Source: Pedobacter frigiditerrae (GTDB lineage: Bacteria; Bacteroidota; Bacteroidia; Sphingobacteriales; Sphingobacteriaceae). Taken from it: a stretch of 64,000 nucleotides of DNA. This document shows, piece after piece, positions 52,049-61,293 of the stretch (its first letter is position 1; the number at the start of each line of letters is the position of its first letter). The notes beneath the pieces were generated by a model that had not been told where the DNA came from, made no database searches, and saw nothing but the letters and a program-made list of their open reading frames with translations. The stretch spans positions 620,301 through 684,300 of the forward strand of contig NZ_SJSK01000003.1 in assembly GCF_004331645.1 (NCBI RefSeq), in the 5' to 3' direction. Both the position numbers and the translations under genes were made by a program.

Positions 52049-52636
52049 TTACGAATGTATAGCAGTATTTCTATTTAAACTTAAAGCAGGATATTTTGCT
52101 TTTAACATTTCAAATGCACCAAACATAATTGCCGAATAAACCAAAGTTCCGTATAAGAAATTCAATTCAAAAGGAATGGCATCTACTAAACAAGCCCAAA
52201 AACCTGCTAATGTTTGTGGATGAATTGTTTGAGCAAGCCAATAGCCAAAATCTGAAACAATCCAATGAATAAATACAGCAGTAATGCTTGCACCTAAAAC
52301 ATTCTGAACGTTTACTTTTTTAATCATCAGTTTCCCAACCATTACCATTAAAATAAATGCAATATAGGTGTAGTACCAACCATCATAAAAGCCATAATCT
52401 TTGCCCATTATTAAGAAAAGCCCTAAATCACTCAATAACAACACGGCTACTGGCAATAAGAATGCATTTAAATTATTCTTGAAATAAGCACCTCCAAATA
52501 TGGCAACTGCACCTATTGCAGAAAGGTTTGCGAATATTTTAAAATCAGGCGAAAGTGGAGCAATTACTCTAATGCCAATAATAACAAGCATAAACAATAA
52601 CAAAACCAGTGTTCTAGGGGTGAAAATGTTTTTCAT
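52049..52636 (-). CDS. DUF6580 family integral membrane protein, putative transporter
   Basis: The 195-residue protein has about five hydrophobic segments: 10-28, 38-52, 57-75, 87-104 and 116-135 with 160-180. The opening RTLVLLLFMLVIIGIRVIAPL and FANLSAIGAVAIFGGAYF match the DUF6580 family. The compact 6-helix layout is reminiscent of the substrate-binding S-components of ECF transporters. As a cobalamin riboswitch-controlled BtuB gene lies 3 kb away, a role in B12-related transport is a guess, not shown. Confidence 0.75.
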   Translation of the reverse strand: MKNIFTPRTLVLLLFMLVIIGIRVIAPLSPDFKIFANLSAIGAVAIFGGAYFKNNLNAFLLPVAVLLLSDLGLFLIMGKDYGFYDGWYYTYIAFILMVMVGKLMIKKVNVQNVLGASITAVFIHWIVSDFGYWLAQTIHPQTLAGFWACLVDAIPFELNFLYGTLVYSAIMFGAFEMLKAKYPALSLNRNTAIHS

Positions 52637-52723
52637 TTCTTTTTTTTAGTGTCACAAAATTAGCTTTTTTAATGCTGAATAAAAAATATAGAATATTACC
52701 TTTATTTATTAGCTATAACAATC

Positions 52724-53974
52724 ATGAGAAAATTATCGTTTTGCCTCTTCACCTTAATCAACATCCAAGCGATGGCACAAAAAACAGATACCACATTTTT
52801 AAAAAAACTAATGGAAAGTAAACCGGAACTATTTTCTGGCATATTAAATCATCCTAATAAAAATGAGGTACAAATCATGTACACACAGGTTACAAGAGAT
52901 AAAAACAACAAACCGAGTTTCAAGAGCTTTAGTTATAACCTTAATGCAAAGCGATATTTCTATCCTGCCAGTACGGTAAAGCTGGCTGGCGTAATCTTCG
53001 CCCTAGAAAAAGTAAACGAGTTAAAGCTTAAGGGATTTACCGCCAACTCAACCATGATTACAGATAGTAGCTTTATAGGTCAGACAAAAGTTTTAAAAGA
53101 CGAAAGCGCAGCAAACGGAAAACCTTCATTAGCTCATTACATTAAAAAAGTATTGCTAACCAGCGATAATGATGCTTTTAATAGGTTATTTGAATTTATA
53201 GGCAGAGCTGAAATCAATGCAAAATTGAAAAAGCATGGAATGACAGAAAGCAGAATCTTAAATCGCTTAGCTATAGGTGATGGTGGTGAATCTGCTAGAC
53301 ATACTAATCCGATTGATTTTTATGATGGTGACAAATTGGTTTATCATCAGGCTGAACAATATGACGCAAAGGATTACCCATTAGAACTGACCAATTTAAT
53401 TGTGGGCAAAGGTTATATGGATAGCAATGATAAATTGATTAATGAACCCTATAGTTTTGCCAATAAAAATGTCTTTACCATTGCCGACCAACAGTCTTTA
53501 ATGAAACGTTTAATAATGCCTGAGGCTTATCCTATTAAGGAAAGGTTTAACTTAACGGCTGATGATTACAAACTCATTTACACTTATATGAGTAAACTCC
53601 CAACAGAAAGTGATTTTCCTAAATATGACCCGAAAGAGTTTTGGCCAACTTACGCTAAGATGTTATACTATGGAAGGGAAAAAGAAGCAGTTATCGACCC
53701 AAATATTAGAATATTTAACAAGTACGGAGATAGTTATGGGTTCATTATAGACAACTCTTACTTTGTTGATTTTAAAAATAAGGTTGAGTATTTTTTAACT
53801 GCAGTTGTGCAAAGCAACGAGGATGGAATTTATAATGACAACAAATACGAATATGAAACGATATGTTATCCTTTTATGAAAAATTTAGGTAGAACGATTT
53901 ATGAATTTGAGTTAAATAGGAATAAGAAGCAATTGCCAGATTTGAGTAAGCTTAAAATGGATTATGAGAAGTGA
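52724..53974 (+). CDS. Class A beta-lactamase-like secreted serine hydrolase
   Basis: The 416-residue protein has a signal peptide (about 1-19, ending AMAQ). The active-site serine is Ser83 in STVK86, with SDN at 147-149 (LLTSDNDAFN). The KTG element is not evident; FNKYGDSYGF near 330 is the best substitute. The EDGIYNDNKYEYETICY C-terminus is longer than in true beta-lactamases (about 290). It is therefore a beta-lactamase-fold enzyme of uncertain activity, possibly acting on cell wall or a peptide. It is followed by a repeat region. Confidence 0.8.
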   Translation: MRKLSFCLFTLINIQAMAQKTDTTFLKKLMESKPELFSGILNHPNKNEVQIMYTQVTRDKNNKPSFKSFSYNLNAKRYFYPASTVKLAGVIFALEKVNELKLKGFTANSTMITDSSFIGQTKVLKDESAANGKPSLAHYIKKVLLTSDNDAFNRLFEFIGRAEINAKLKKHGMTESRILNRLAIGDGGESARHTNPIDFYDGDKLVYHQAEQYDAKDYPLELTNLIVGKGYMDSNDKLINEPYSFANKNVFTIADQQSLMKRLIMPEAYPIKERFNLTADDYKLIYTYMSKLPTESDFPKYDPKEFWPTYAKMLYYGREKEAVIDPNIRIFNKYGDSYGFIIDNSYFVDFKNKVEYFLTAVVQSNEDGIYNDNKYEYETICYPFMKNLGRTIYEFELNRNKKQLPDLSKLKMDYEK

Positions 53975-54003
53975 TTTTAAAATCAAGTCTTTGCAATTTA
54001 AAT

Positions 54004-54330
54004 ATCTGCGATAAGTTTTCGCTGATGAACGCAGACCAATATACCTTCTAAACCGCTGAAAAGTCGCTAATATTTAATGTTTGTTACTAAAATCTGCGCT
54101 TTTTCTGCAAACTAAATCTGCAAACATCTGCGATAGGTTTTCGCTGATAACGCACACCAATATACCTTATAAACCGCTGAAAAGTCGCTAATATTTAATG
54201 TTTGTTACTAAAATCTGTGCTTTTTCTGCGAACTAAATCTGCAAACATCTGCGATAGGTTTTCGCTGATTAACGCTGAACCAATATACTTTCAAAAACCG
54301 CAGAAAAGGCGCAGATATTTAATATCTTGT
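54004..54330. repeat. Tandem repeat array, about 121-bp unit
   Basis: Three direct copies begin with ATCTGCGATA(A/G)GTTTTCGCTG at 54004, 54126 and 54247 (spacing 122 and 121 bp). The third is partial, ending near 54330. Each contains CGCTGA...AACGCAGA-type half-palindromes and ATATTTAATGTTTGTTACTA. The array directly abuts the 3' end of the GxxExxY gene. A diverged partial copy lies on the other side of that gene (54855-54980). Confidence 0.75.
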
Positions 54331-54353
54331 GTGAGAGAAGTACACAATAACAT

Positions 54354-54731
54354 CTATAAATTATTCACAACTCTTTTTATAGATGTTGAAATATCTGAAG
54401 TATTAAAATTAACCAGTATACCTAATTTCTTATCAGAAAGCTTTAAATAGGTCAAAAGTTGTTTAAAATGTATATCCTTTAAGTTTTCAACTGATTTAAC
54501 TTCAATAATTACCCTATTTGATATCATTATGTCCACTCTGTAACCTAAATCCAATTTTACACCTTCATAAACAAAAGGCAAACCTAATTGACATTCAACG
54601 GTTAGACCAGATTTTTCTAACTCATAACACAAAGCTAATTCGTAAGCAGATTCTAACAGCCCTGGTCCTACACTGTTGTGTACTTTAAATATACACCCTC
54701 TTATTATATAAGAAATTTCATTTTCTATCAT
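54354..54731 (-). CDS. GxxExxY protein (PD-(D/E)XK-related)
   Basis: The 125-residue protein starts MIENEISYIIRGCIFKVHNS and has the name-giving GPGLLESAYELAL (Gly23, Glu26, Tyr29 approx.). LGYRVDIMISNRVIIEVKSVE then gives a D-x-V-x-x...I-E-V-K nuclease-like core, and a conserved tail KLGILVNFN. The family is common in Bacteroidota and is placed in the PD-(D/E)XK fold by its D...ExK pattern; activity has not, to my knowledge, been shown. It sits between repeat blocks at 54004-54330 and 54855-54980. Confidence 0.9.
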   Translation of the reverse strand: MIENEISYIIRGCIFKVHNSVGPGLLESAYELALCYELEKSGLTVECQLGLPFVYEGVKLDLGYRVDIMISNRVIIEVKSVENLKDIHFKQLLTYLKLSDKKLGILVNFNTSDISTSIKRVVNNL

Positions 54732-54854
54732 ATTATATCTTTTAGTATATAAAATATAATAGGGATTGATAAACTCAAGTTATGAAAATCATTTAAAATG
54801 TTGTTTAAATTTTAAATTAATATTTATCATTTAGGTCTGCTTGACAACTACAAT

Positions 54855-54980
54855 AAATCTTTCGGCGATAAACGTTGAAACCAAAATGCTTTCAGAAACT
54901 GTTGACAAAAGAAAGATTTTTTAAAGTCTGCGCCTTTTACGCGATTCAAATCTGTTAACATCTGCGATAATTTTACAGTA
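54855..54980. repeat. Diverged copy of the 121-bp repeat
   Basis: TTCGGCGATAAACGTTGAAACCA and CAGAAACTGTTGACAAAAG, followed by TCTGCGCCTTTTACGCG and ACATCTGCGATA, match the array at 54004-54330 with many changes. It occupies most of the 344-bp spacer between the GxxExxY gene and the BtuB terminator. The remainder of the spacer (54732-54854) is AT-rich and featureless. Confidence 0.55.
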
Positions 54981-55023
54981 TAAAATCTAAGTACCATAGC
55001 AAGAGGAAAACTCCTATAAAATC

Positions 55024-55055
55024 AAAAGCCCTCCCAATATTTGGGGAAGGCTTTT
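55024..55055 (-). terminator. Rho-independent terminator after BtuB gene
   Basis: On the minus strand AAAAGCC/GGCTTTT forms the base of a stem with an inner C/G-rich block (CCC/GGG), followed by TTTTGATTTT. It lies 20 bp past the stop at 55076. Confidence 0.8.
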
Positions 55056-55075
55056 AAATTCATTATGAATGAATA

Positions 55076-56950
55076 TTATTTAAAATTAAAACTTACACCA
55101 GCATTCATATTGAAACCCATTGTACGGTAACCAATAATCTCTGTATATTTCTCGTCAGTTAAATTTTTCAAATCGGCGAAGATTTTAACACGTTTTTTAG
55201 CCAAAGCATACTCAGCATAAAAATTAAACAACTGATAAGAATCCAACACTTTATTAACCGATGGATAAGTACTGAAATCACTATCAGTTCTTTCTCCAGT
55301 AAATTTATAGTTAGCACTTACGTATAGATTGTCAGTCGCTTGCACACCAGCATTAATACCATACGTGTTTTTAGGTCTGCGTAAAAGAATATCAGAAACT
55401 TTAGTTCCAGTAATCTGTTTTCCTTCGACGTAAGCATAATACCCGTTCAATGAGAACTTACCAAACTTTACACCTGGCTCAATTTCAAAGCCTTTATCTT
55501 TTTGCTGATCTTGATTAATGTATCCAGTTGCGCCATAAATAATGGCATCTTCCATGTCTCTTTTGAAACCAACAACACGAAGATTAATTTTCTCGTTTAA
55601 GAAATTAAAACCCGCTCCAGCCTCATAAGTTAATGCTTTTTCAGGCTTCAAATTCAAGTTAGCGCCATATTGACCAAACAACATATCTAACGTTGGCGCC
55701 CTAAAAGCAGAAGAAACTGTACCGAATAATTTAACTTCTTTAATGATATTGATACTTGGTGTTACTGCGTAAGTATAATTTTCGCCATATTTATTATGCT
55801 TATTATAACGACCTCCAACTTCTAAATTAAAAATACTTAAGTCGTGTAAAAACACAGAAGCATAAGTACTAAATAAATTTGCAGAGGGTTCTTTTACGGC
55901 CGAAGAACTAAAATAAGATACCGAAGTTGCTCTATTATCTAAACCAACCAGTACATTTACTTTCTCTCCTAAATTCTGGTTATAGAAAACATCCAGCAAA
56001 TCCATTTTACCTTGATATTTGCCACCATACATACTTACATATTCGCGGTTAGTATTTTCGTGACTATAATTTAAAGTGATTTTTCCTTTGTCTAACTGAT
56101 AGATAGCATTTAAACCACCATTAAAATGTTTTGAGGTTGAGGTGTTTTTTGCATCAGTAAATGCATTGTCATCATAATCAAACTTACCTTCAAAATAACG
56201 TGCAAAAGGATTAATGCTAAATCTCTTATCAACTTGTATAGAGAAGTTTGCGTTTAAAGCGTCTTGTTTTACGCCATCTTTATCAAATATCTGTGTATTT
56301 CCTGCTGGATTTTCAGCCTCAGAAATACCATCAGTTTTAAAATGAGAATAGCTTAAATTATAAGTAAAAGCATCAACTTTACTGCTTAATCCGATTTGTC
56401 CTTTATAAGTTCCGTAACTTCCGGCAGATGCCACGCCATAAACGTTATTACCTTTTTCGCCATTCTTTTTTGTGATGATATTTACCACACCCGCAACAGC
56501 ATCAGAACCATAAATGGTAGATTGACCACCTCTTAAAATTTCAATTCTTTCGATTTGATCAATAGCTAATAAGCGTAAATCAAAAGCACCTCCAGTTCCA
56601 GATGGGTCTGTAACCAAAACACCATCAATTAAAATAACTGCATAAGCACTTGCTGAACCTCTAAAGAATAGGCTCTTTTCTTTTCCAGCATTGCTTCCTG
56701 CGCCTACTACAGTAATTCCTGCCTGTTGATTTAACAATTCGGCTAAATTTCTTCCGCTACTACGAGCTAACTCTTCGCTCGTAATAATAGTTACTACCTT
56801 ACCAGTTTGTAATTGTTTTTGTTCGTTTTTTGTGGTAGAAATAACCACTTCATTTAAGGTTTTGGCATCTTGAGCCAAAGCTGAATTTCCCAAAAGGGCT
56901 AATTGCACAAGTCCTAGACCTGCGACAATCAATTTAGTTTTTTTGTTCAT
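55076..56950 (-). CDS. btuB: TonB-dependent cobalamin receptor BtuB-like
   Basis: A start at 56950 (MNKKTKLIVAGLGLVQLALL) gives a 624-residue protein with a proper signal peptide; an ATG at 57028 would add 26 residues of hydrophobic but unlikely leader. It has a TonB box-like TLNEVVIST, a plug (about 35-150; LAELLNQQAGITVVGAGSN in pieces, VYGS-like YGSDAVAGVVNIITKK) and a 22-strand barrel ending GVSFNFK. A clear cobalamin riboswitch lies upstream in its transcript, which together with the BtuB-like plug supports vitamin B12 uptake. Confidence 0.9.
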   Translation of the reverse strand: MNKKTKLIVAGLGLVQLALLGNSALAQDAKTLNEVVISTTKNEQKQLQTGKVVTIITSEELARSSGRNLAELLNQQAGITVVGAGSNAGKEKSLFFRGSASAYAVILIDGVLVTDPSGTGGAFDLRLLAIDQIERIEILRGGQSTIYGSDAVAGVVNIITKKNGEKGNNVYGVASAGSYGTYKGQIGLSSKVDAFTYNLSYSHFKTDGISEAENPAGNTQIFDKDGVKQDALNANFSIQVDKRFSINPFARYFEGKFDYDDNAFTDAKNTSTSKHFNGGLNAIYQLDKGKITLNYSHENTNREYVSMYGGKYQGKMDLLDVFYNQNLGEKVNVLVGLDNRATSVSYFSSSAVKEPSANLFSTYASVFLHDLSIFNLEVGGRYNKHNKYGENYTYAVTPSINIIKEVKLFGTVSSAFRAPTLDMLFGQYGANLNLKPEKALTYEAGAGFNFLNEKINLRVVGFKRDMEDAIIYGATGYINQDQQKDKGFEIEPGVKFGKFSLNGYYAYVEGKQITGTKVSDILLRRPKNTYGINAGVQATDNLYVSANYKFTGERTDSDFSTYPSVNKVLDSYQLFNFYAEYALAKKRVKIFADLKNLTDEKYTEIIGYRTMGFNMNAGVSFNFK

Positions 56951-57060
56951 TTGTTGTGAGTTTTTCACGCACAGCAACAGAATCAGAATAGAAATGAGGT
57001 ATAAAAAAAGTCCCACTCCTAGCTTCAATCCCCGAAAGCTATGAAATAATTAAACTTTTA

Positions 57061-57216
57061 GGCAGGTCTTCTGACTTACTCTGGTTTTCCTGTCTTCCCA
57101 TCCCGATTTATCGGGAAAGTGACTTAGATTTGAAAAACTTTACTAGAGCTTACAGCTGCGGGACAGTTACAGATTTACACTGTATTCCCTTTTAATTCCG
57201 ATATTAATCGGAAACC
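57061..57216 (-). ncRNA. Cobalamin riboswitch
   Basis: On the minus strand the conserved blocks occur in order: AAAAGGGAATACAGTGTAA, then CTGTAACTGTCCCGCAGCTG (the B12 box region), GTCACT, and the end GGGAAGACAGGAAAACC, AGTAAGTCAGAAGACCTGCC. Two hairpins (TTCCGAT...ATCGGAA at the start; CCCGATAAATCGGG inside) fit side stems. The element ends about 110 nt before the BtuB start codon. It is expected to repress expression when adenosylcobalamin is plentiful. Confidence 0.95.
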
Positions 57217-57227
57217 AAAAAGCGACG

Positions 57228-57235
57228 CAAAGGTA
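57228..57235 (-). promoter_or_regulatory. -7 box of the riboswitch-BtuB transcript
   Basis: On the minus strand this reads TACCTTTG, an exact TAnnTTTG match, placing the transcript start near 57221, just upstream of the riboswitch. The -33 element is not clear. Confidence 0.6.
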
Positions 57236-57266
57236 TATTTTAATTTATTAAGAAAAAATGATTGAC

Positions 57267-57689
57267 TTAATTTAAAAAAGCAAGTAGAAACATTAAGATA
57301 AGCACTACGAAAAATGGCACTAATAACATTTTGGCGGCTTTATTTCTAGTATCTTCTGGGTAAGCTAAAAAATTATCTACGTAATGAATGAAATTTTCTT
57401 GGGTGCCGATGGTTTTATTAATGATGAAATAAAATATCCCTCCAAATACGATGGCTAGCAATTTTCCAGTAACCTTTCCATTATTACCAAATGTGTTACT
57501 TAGCAATCTGCCTAAACCATTACTAATTTGTGGCACCAAATAGCATAATGCTAAGATTACAGTAGTAAAAAACATAATCAAGAATGCGGTCAAAAAGATA
57601 TTCCCATTTAACCTTCCTTTGTTGCCATCTTTACCATTACGTTTTATTTCGTCGTACTGACTACCATATAAAGCTTCTAAATAGGTCAT
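57267..57689 (-). CDS. Hypothetical integral membrane protein
   Basis: The 140-residue protein has an N-terminal soluble part (1-30), then hydrophobic stretches at about 32-52, 77-90 and 120-139. It opens MTYLEALYGSQYDEIKRNGKDGNKG. No family is recognised. It is on the same strand as BtuB, but the riboswitch promoter separates them, so it is probably transcribed alone. Confidence 0.65.
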   Translation of the reverse strand: MTYLEALYGSQYDEIKRNGKDGNKGRLNGNIFLTAFLIMFFTTVILALCYLVPQISNGLGRLLSNTFGNNGKVTGKLLAIVFGGIFYFIINKTIGTQENFIHYVDNFLAYPEDTRNKAAKMLLVPFFVVLILMFLLAFLN

Positions 57690-57768
57690 GTTATTTATTT
57701 AATTTTTACAATACAATAATCTTAAATAAATAAGTGATTTTTAATACCTGCTATTGGGTATTTATCTA

Positions 57769-58650
57769 TTATTTTTCGCTTAACAATTGCTGTTTAATTG
57801 TCTCTAACTGGTCGGCCTCTTCTTTTGGTAAAACTGGGTATTTTAAATTAAGGGATTCCAATGTTTCCTCAATAATTTGACTGATAGCTAACCTGGCATA
57901 CCATTTTTTATCTGCTGGAATTACATACCAAGGAGCGGTTTCTGTTGATGTTTCTCTAATTGCATCTTCATAAGCCGCCATGTAATCTTTCCATAGTGCT
58001 CGTTCCTTTAGGTCTCCAGCAGAGAATTTCCAGTTTTTACTAGGCTCCTCTATCCTATCTAAAAAACGTTGCTTTTGTTCATCTTTAGAAACATGTAAAA
58101 AGAATTTTAGAACAACTGTGCCATTAGCTGTTAAATGATTTTCAAAATTCCTGATACTTTCGTAACGTGCTTTCCAAAACTTCTTATCTATTTTTTTCAC
58201 ATCGTCATATCCAGGGATATTTTCGCTTAGAACATATTCTGGATGAACTTTACAAACCAATACATTTTCGTAATGTGAGCGATTATGAATTCCTATTTTC
58301 CCTCTCTCTGGCAAAGCCTTATAATGTCTCCATAAAAAATCGTGGTTATATTCTTCGCTATTAGGTGTTTTAAAGCTATAAACTTGGCAACCTTGAGGGT
58401 TTAAACCAGACATCACATGCTCAATTGCGCTATCTTTTCCAGCTGCATCCATAGCTTGGAAGATGATCAACAGCGAATGTGAATCTGATGCATACAAAGC
58501 CTCTTGATAATCTTTCAACTCTTCTTTTACACGCTCAAGTTCCTCTTTTCCAGCTTCTTTATCTAAATGGCCGTCATAAGTAGTGTTGTAATCTTTAAGG
58601 AAAAATTTATCTCCACCCTTGGTTAAATATTTTTTTGTGTTAGTCTTCAT
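57769..58650 (-). CDS. ppk2: Polyphosphate kinase 2 family protein
   Basis: The 293-residue protein has a P-loop FQAMDAAGKDS (about 65-74; Asp68, Lys72), the lid/substrate part EHVMSGLNPQGC and NRSHYENVL with Asn123, Arg124, Ser125. The later segment WYVIPADKKWYARLAIS is found in PPK2 of class III. It should transfer phosphate between polyphosphate and AMP/ADP or GMP/GDP in the cytoplasm. Length is normal. No ppk1 or exopolyphosphatase gene is near. Confidence 0.9.
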   Translation of the reverse strand: MKTNTKKYLTKGGDKFFLKDYNTTYDGHLDKEAGKEELERVKEELKDYQEALYASDSHSLLIIFQAMDAAGKDSAIEHVMSGLNPQGCQVYSFKTPNSEEYNHDFLWRHYKALPERGKIGIHNRSHYENVLVCKVHPEYVLSENIPGYDDVKKIDKKFWKARYESIRNFENHLTANGTVVLKFFLHVSKDEQKQRFLDRIEEPSKNWKFSAGDLKERALWKDYMAAYEDAIRETSTETAPWYVIPADKKWYARLAISQIIEETLESLNLKYPVLPKEEADQLETIKQQLLSEK

Positions 58651-58772
58651 TGGTAAAATGATTTTATTTTAAATATAGACTAAAATTTAAGTAAATTAAA
58701 TACGTTAATTTGTACTTATAGTTTTAACACATTTTAACAGTTAATCATTTACGTTTTTTCCATCTTTATACC

Positions 58773-61226
58773 ATGTTTAAAGAAATCAAAAATAAGTACG
58801 TTCGTTATTTCGCACTTTTTGTATTTTTCATCATAATCTTCTTTTGCGCTCTACAATTAAACTTTCTTTGGTTATTTGGTTACTCTCCTAGCTACGCAGA
58901 TATTAAAAAACCAGCACAACGTGTGGGTTCAGAATTATATACTTCTGATGGCGTATTAATTGGTAGGTATTTTAAGGAAAATAGAACTCCAATTAATTTT
59001 AACGAAATATCTCCAAGTGTAATTAACGCATTGGTAGCAACAGAGGATATTCGCTTCTACAAGCACTCTGGAATTGATGTGCAAGCTGTTGGAAGAGCCG
59101 TTGTTGGAATGGGTAAAGATGGTGGTGCAAGTACAATAACACAGCAACTCGCAAAGAACTTATATCGTACTCGTTATAGTAAATCTTCTGGTTTTGTTAA
59201 ACATATCCCTTTGTTTAGAACATTGGTATCTAAATTAAAGGAATGGATGACGGCTTTGAAACTTGAATCTAATTATAGCAAAAACGATATCATCACGATG
59301 TACCTCAACACGGTTTCATTTGGGAATAATGCATATGGAATAAAAACAGCATCGAGAATTTATTTTGATAAGGATGCAAAAGAATTATCTACAACAGATG
59401 CTGCTTTATTAGTTGGAATGTTGAAAGGTACAAATCTTTACAATCCAACTAAAAACCCAAAAGGAGCATTAGAACGTAGAAATATCGTTTTAAGTCAGAT
59501 GAACAAATATAATTATTTAAGTAAGGATAGCTTGGAATTACTTGTTAAGCAGCCGATGCAAATAAAAGAAGGTAAAATGCAAGACAGTAGCAATGGCGAT
59601 TCTTATTTAAGAGCAGCGGTTGATAAATACTTAGAAAAATGGTGTGAAGAAAACAATGTTGATTTATATGAAGATGGTTTTAAGATCTATACCACCATTG
59701 ATTCGAAATTGCAGGGGTATGCAGAAGAAGCAGTAAAAGACCAAATGAGAATTTTACAAAGACGTTTTTATAGTGTTTGGGGCAATGAAGATCCTTGGGA
59801 AGATTCGGAACGTAAAAAGGTAGATTATCCCGATAGGGCGAAAAAGAATTTACCTATTTATGCAATGTTGAAAAAGAAATTTAACAACAATACAGATTCG
59901 GTAGACGCTTACTTTAACAAAAAGAAAAAGATGAGGATCTTTACTTATAAAGGCGATAGAGATACCTTGTTCTCTACCATGGATTCAATCCGTTATTACG
60001 GTAAAATTTTAAATACCGGAATGATGACAATGGAACCAAAGTCTGGTAAGATTAAAGTATGGGTTGGGGGTATTGACCATAAATTCTTTAAATACGACCA
60101 TGTTAATCAATCAAAACGCCAAGCTGGCTCTACTTTTAAACCATTTGCCTATTTGGCAGCTTTAGAAAGTGGAATGAGTCCTTGTGATACTTTTGTAGAC
60201 AAACCTGTAAAAATTGCTTATCAAAATAAAGGGAAAACAGAATATTGGGAACCAAAAAATGCCGATTGGAGTAACTCTTATCAAGAGATGTCTTTACGTT
60301 GGGCAATGGCAAAATCTGTTAATACGGTTACCGCTCAAGTTACTGAAAAAGTTGGATGGGACAATGTAGTTAAATGGGCTCACGAATGCGGAATAGAAAG
60401 TGATTTACAATCTGTACCATCAGTAAGTTTAGGTCCAAATGACGTTAGTGTTTATGAAATGGTTAGGGCTTATGGTACATTTTTAAATGAAGGTGTTAAG
60501 GTTGACCCCATATTAGTTGAAAAAATTACAGACCAAAATGATAATATAATTGAAGAATTTACTGCAAAAACTAAACGCGTATTAACCGAAGAAATAGCTT
60601 GGTTAATGTTATATATGTTTAGAGGTGGCATGGAAGAACCGGGAGGAACCTCACAGGCTCTTTGGGAATGGGATTTATTTGACAAGAACAATCAAATTGG
60701 TGGTAAAACAGGTACATCATCAGATTATGTAGATGCTTGGTATATGGGCATTACCAAAGATTTGGTAACTGGTGTTTGGGTAGGTTGCGATGAGCGTACT
60801 GCGCATTTTCAAAATGGAGAACAAGGTGAAGGCTCTCGTACGGCATTGCCAATTTTTGCTAAGTTCATGGAAAAAGTTTACCATGATCCCAATAGTGGCT
60901 ACACGTACGGACGGTTCCCTAAAGCTAATGTAGAAATTACAAGAAACATTAAATGTGTTACACCTAGGCAACAAGTAGACACAACAGAAGTTGATAGTAC
61001 TCAAATTGATTCATTAGATATGGAAGTTCCCATTATAGAGGAGCAACCTCCTGTTGTAAAACCAGAAACAGAAGTTCAGAAAGTGGATGATAAAAAAACT
61101 ACAGAGCCCGTAAAACAAAATCCAGTAACACCCACAGTGCCACTTACTAAAAAAGAAGAGAGAGAATTACGTAGAAAACAAAGACAAGAAGAAAAAGAAA
61201 AAAAGAAAACCGGAAATGATAATTAA
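58773..61226 (+). CDS. Penicillin-binding protein 1A
   Basis: The 817-residue class A PBP has a short cytoplasmic part, one membrane helix (about 11-33), a transglycosylase domain with catalytic Glu91 (VATEDIRFYKHSG) and GGASTITQQLAKNL, then a transpeptidase domain with Ser453-TFK456, SVN (515-517) and KTGTS (645-649). The tail (about 745-817) is rich in Lys, Glu and Pro. It builds and cross-links peptidoglycan at the cell wall. The ending KKEERELRRKQRQEEKEKKK is a low-complexity helix. It is followed after 67 bp by the peptidase-barrel gene. Confidence 0.95.
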   Translation: MFKEIKNKYVRYFALFVFFIIIFFCALQLNFLWLFGYSPSYADIKKPAQRVGSELYTSDGVLIGRYFKENRTPINFNEISPSVINALVATEDIRFYKHSGIDVQAVGRAVVGMGKDGGASTITQQLAKNLYRTRYSKSSGFVKHIPLFRTLVSKLKEWMTALKLESNYSKNDIITMYLNTVSFGNNAYGIKTASRIYFDKDAKELSTTDAALLVGMLKGTNLYNPTKNPKGALERRNIVLSQMNKYNYLSKDSLELLVKQPMQIKEGKMQDSSNGDSYLRAAVDKYLEKWCEENNVDLYEDGFKIYTTIDSKLQGYAEEAVKDQMRILQRRFYSVWGNEDPWEDSERKKVDYPDRAKKNLPIYAMLKKKFNNNTDSVDAYFNKKKKMRIFTYKGDRDTLFSTMDSIRYYGKILNTGMMTMEPKSGKIKVWVGGIDHKFFKYDHVNQSKRQAGSTFKPFAYLAALESGMSPCDTFVDKPVKIAYQNKGKTEYWEPKNADWSNSYQEMSLRWAMAKSVNTVTAQVTEKVGWDNVVKWAHECGIESDLQSVPSVSLGPNDVSVYEMVRAYGTFLNEGVKVDPILVEKITDQNDNIIEEFTAKTKRVLTEEIAWLMLYMFRGGMEEPGGTSQALWEWDLFDKNNQIGGKTGTSSDYVDAWYMGITKDLVTGVWVGCDERTAHFQNGEQGEGSRTALPIFAKFMEKVYHDPNSGYTYGRFPKANVEITRNIKCVTPRQQVDTTEVDSTQIDSLDMEVPIIEEQPPVVKPETEVQKVDDKKTTEPVKQNPVTPTVPLTKKEERELRRKQRQEEKEKKKTGNDN

Positions 61227-61293
61227 TTTTATTTAAAACTATTAGTTTATCAACACCGTAAATTAAACACATTGTTTAGCAAATTCTAACATT

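Noticed and set aside
54202..54450. Plus-strand open frame of 82 codons running across the repeat array
   Set aside because: It lies in repeat DNA and over the antisense of the GxxExxY gene, with no family resemblance; coding by chance.
60720..61004. Minus-strand frame of 94 codons opposite the PBP1A transpeptidase end
   Set aside because: Shadow of a strong coding region on the other strand; composition is not protein-like.
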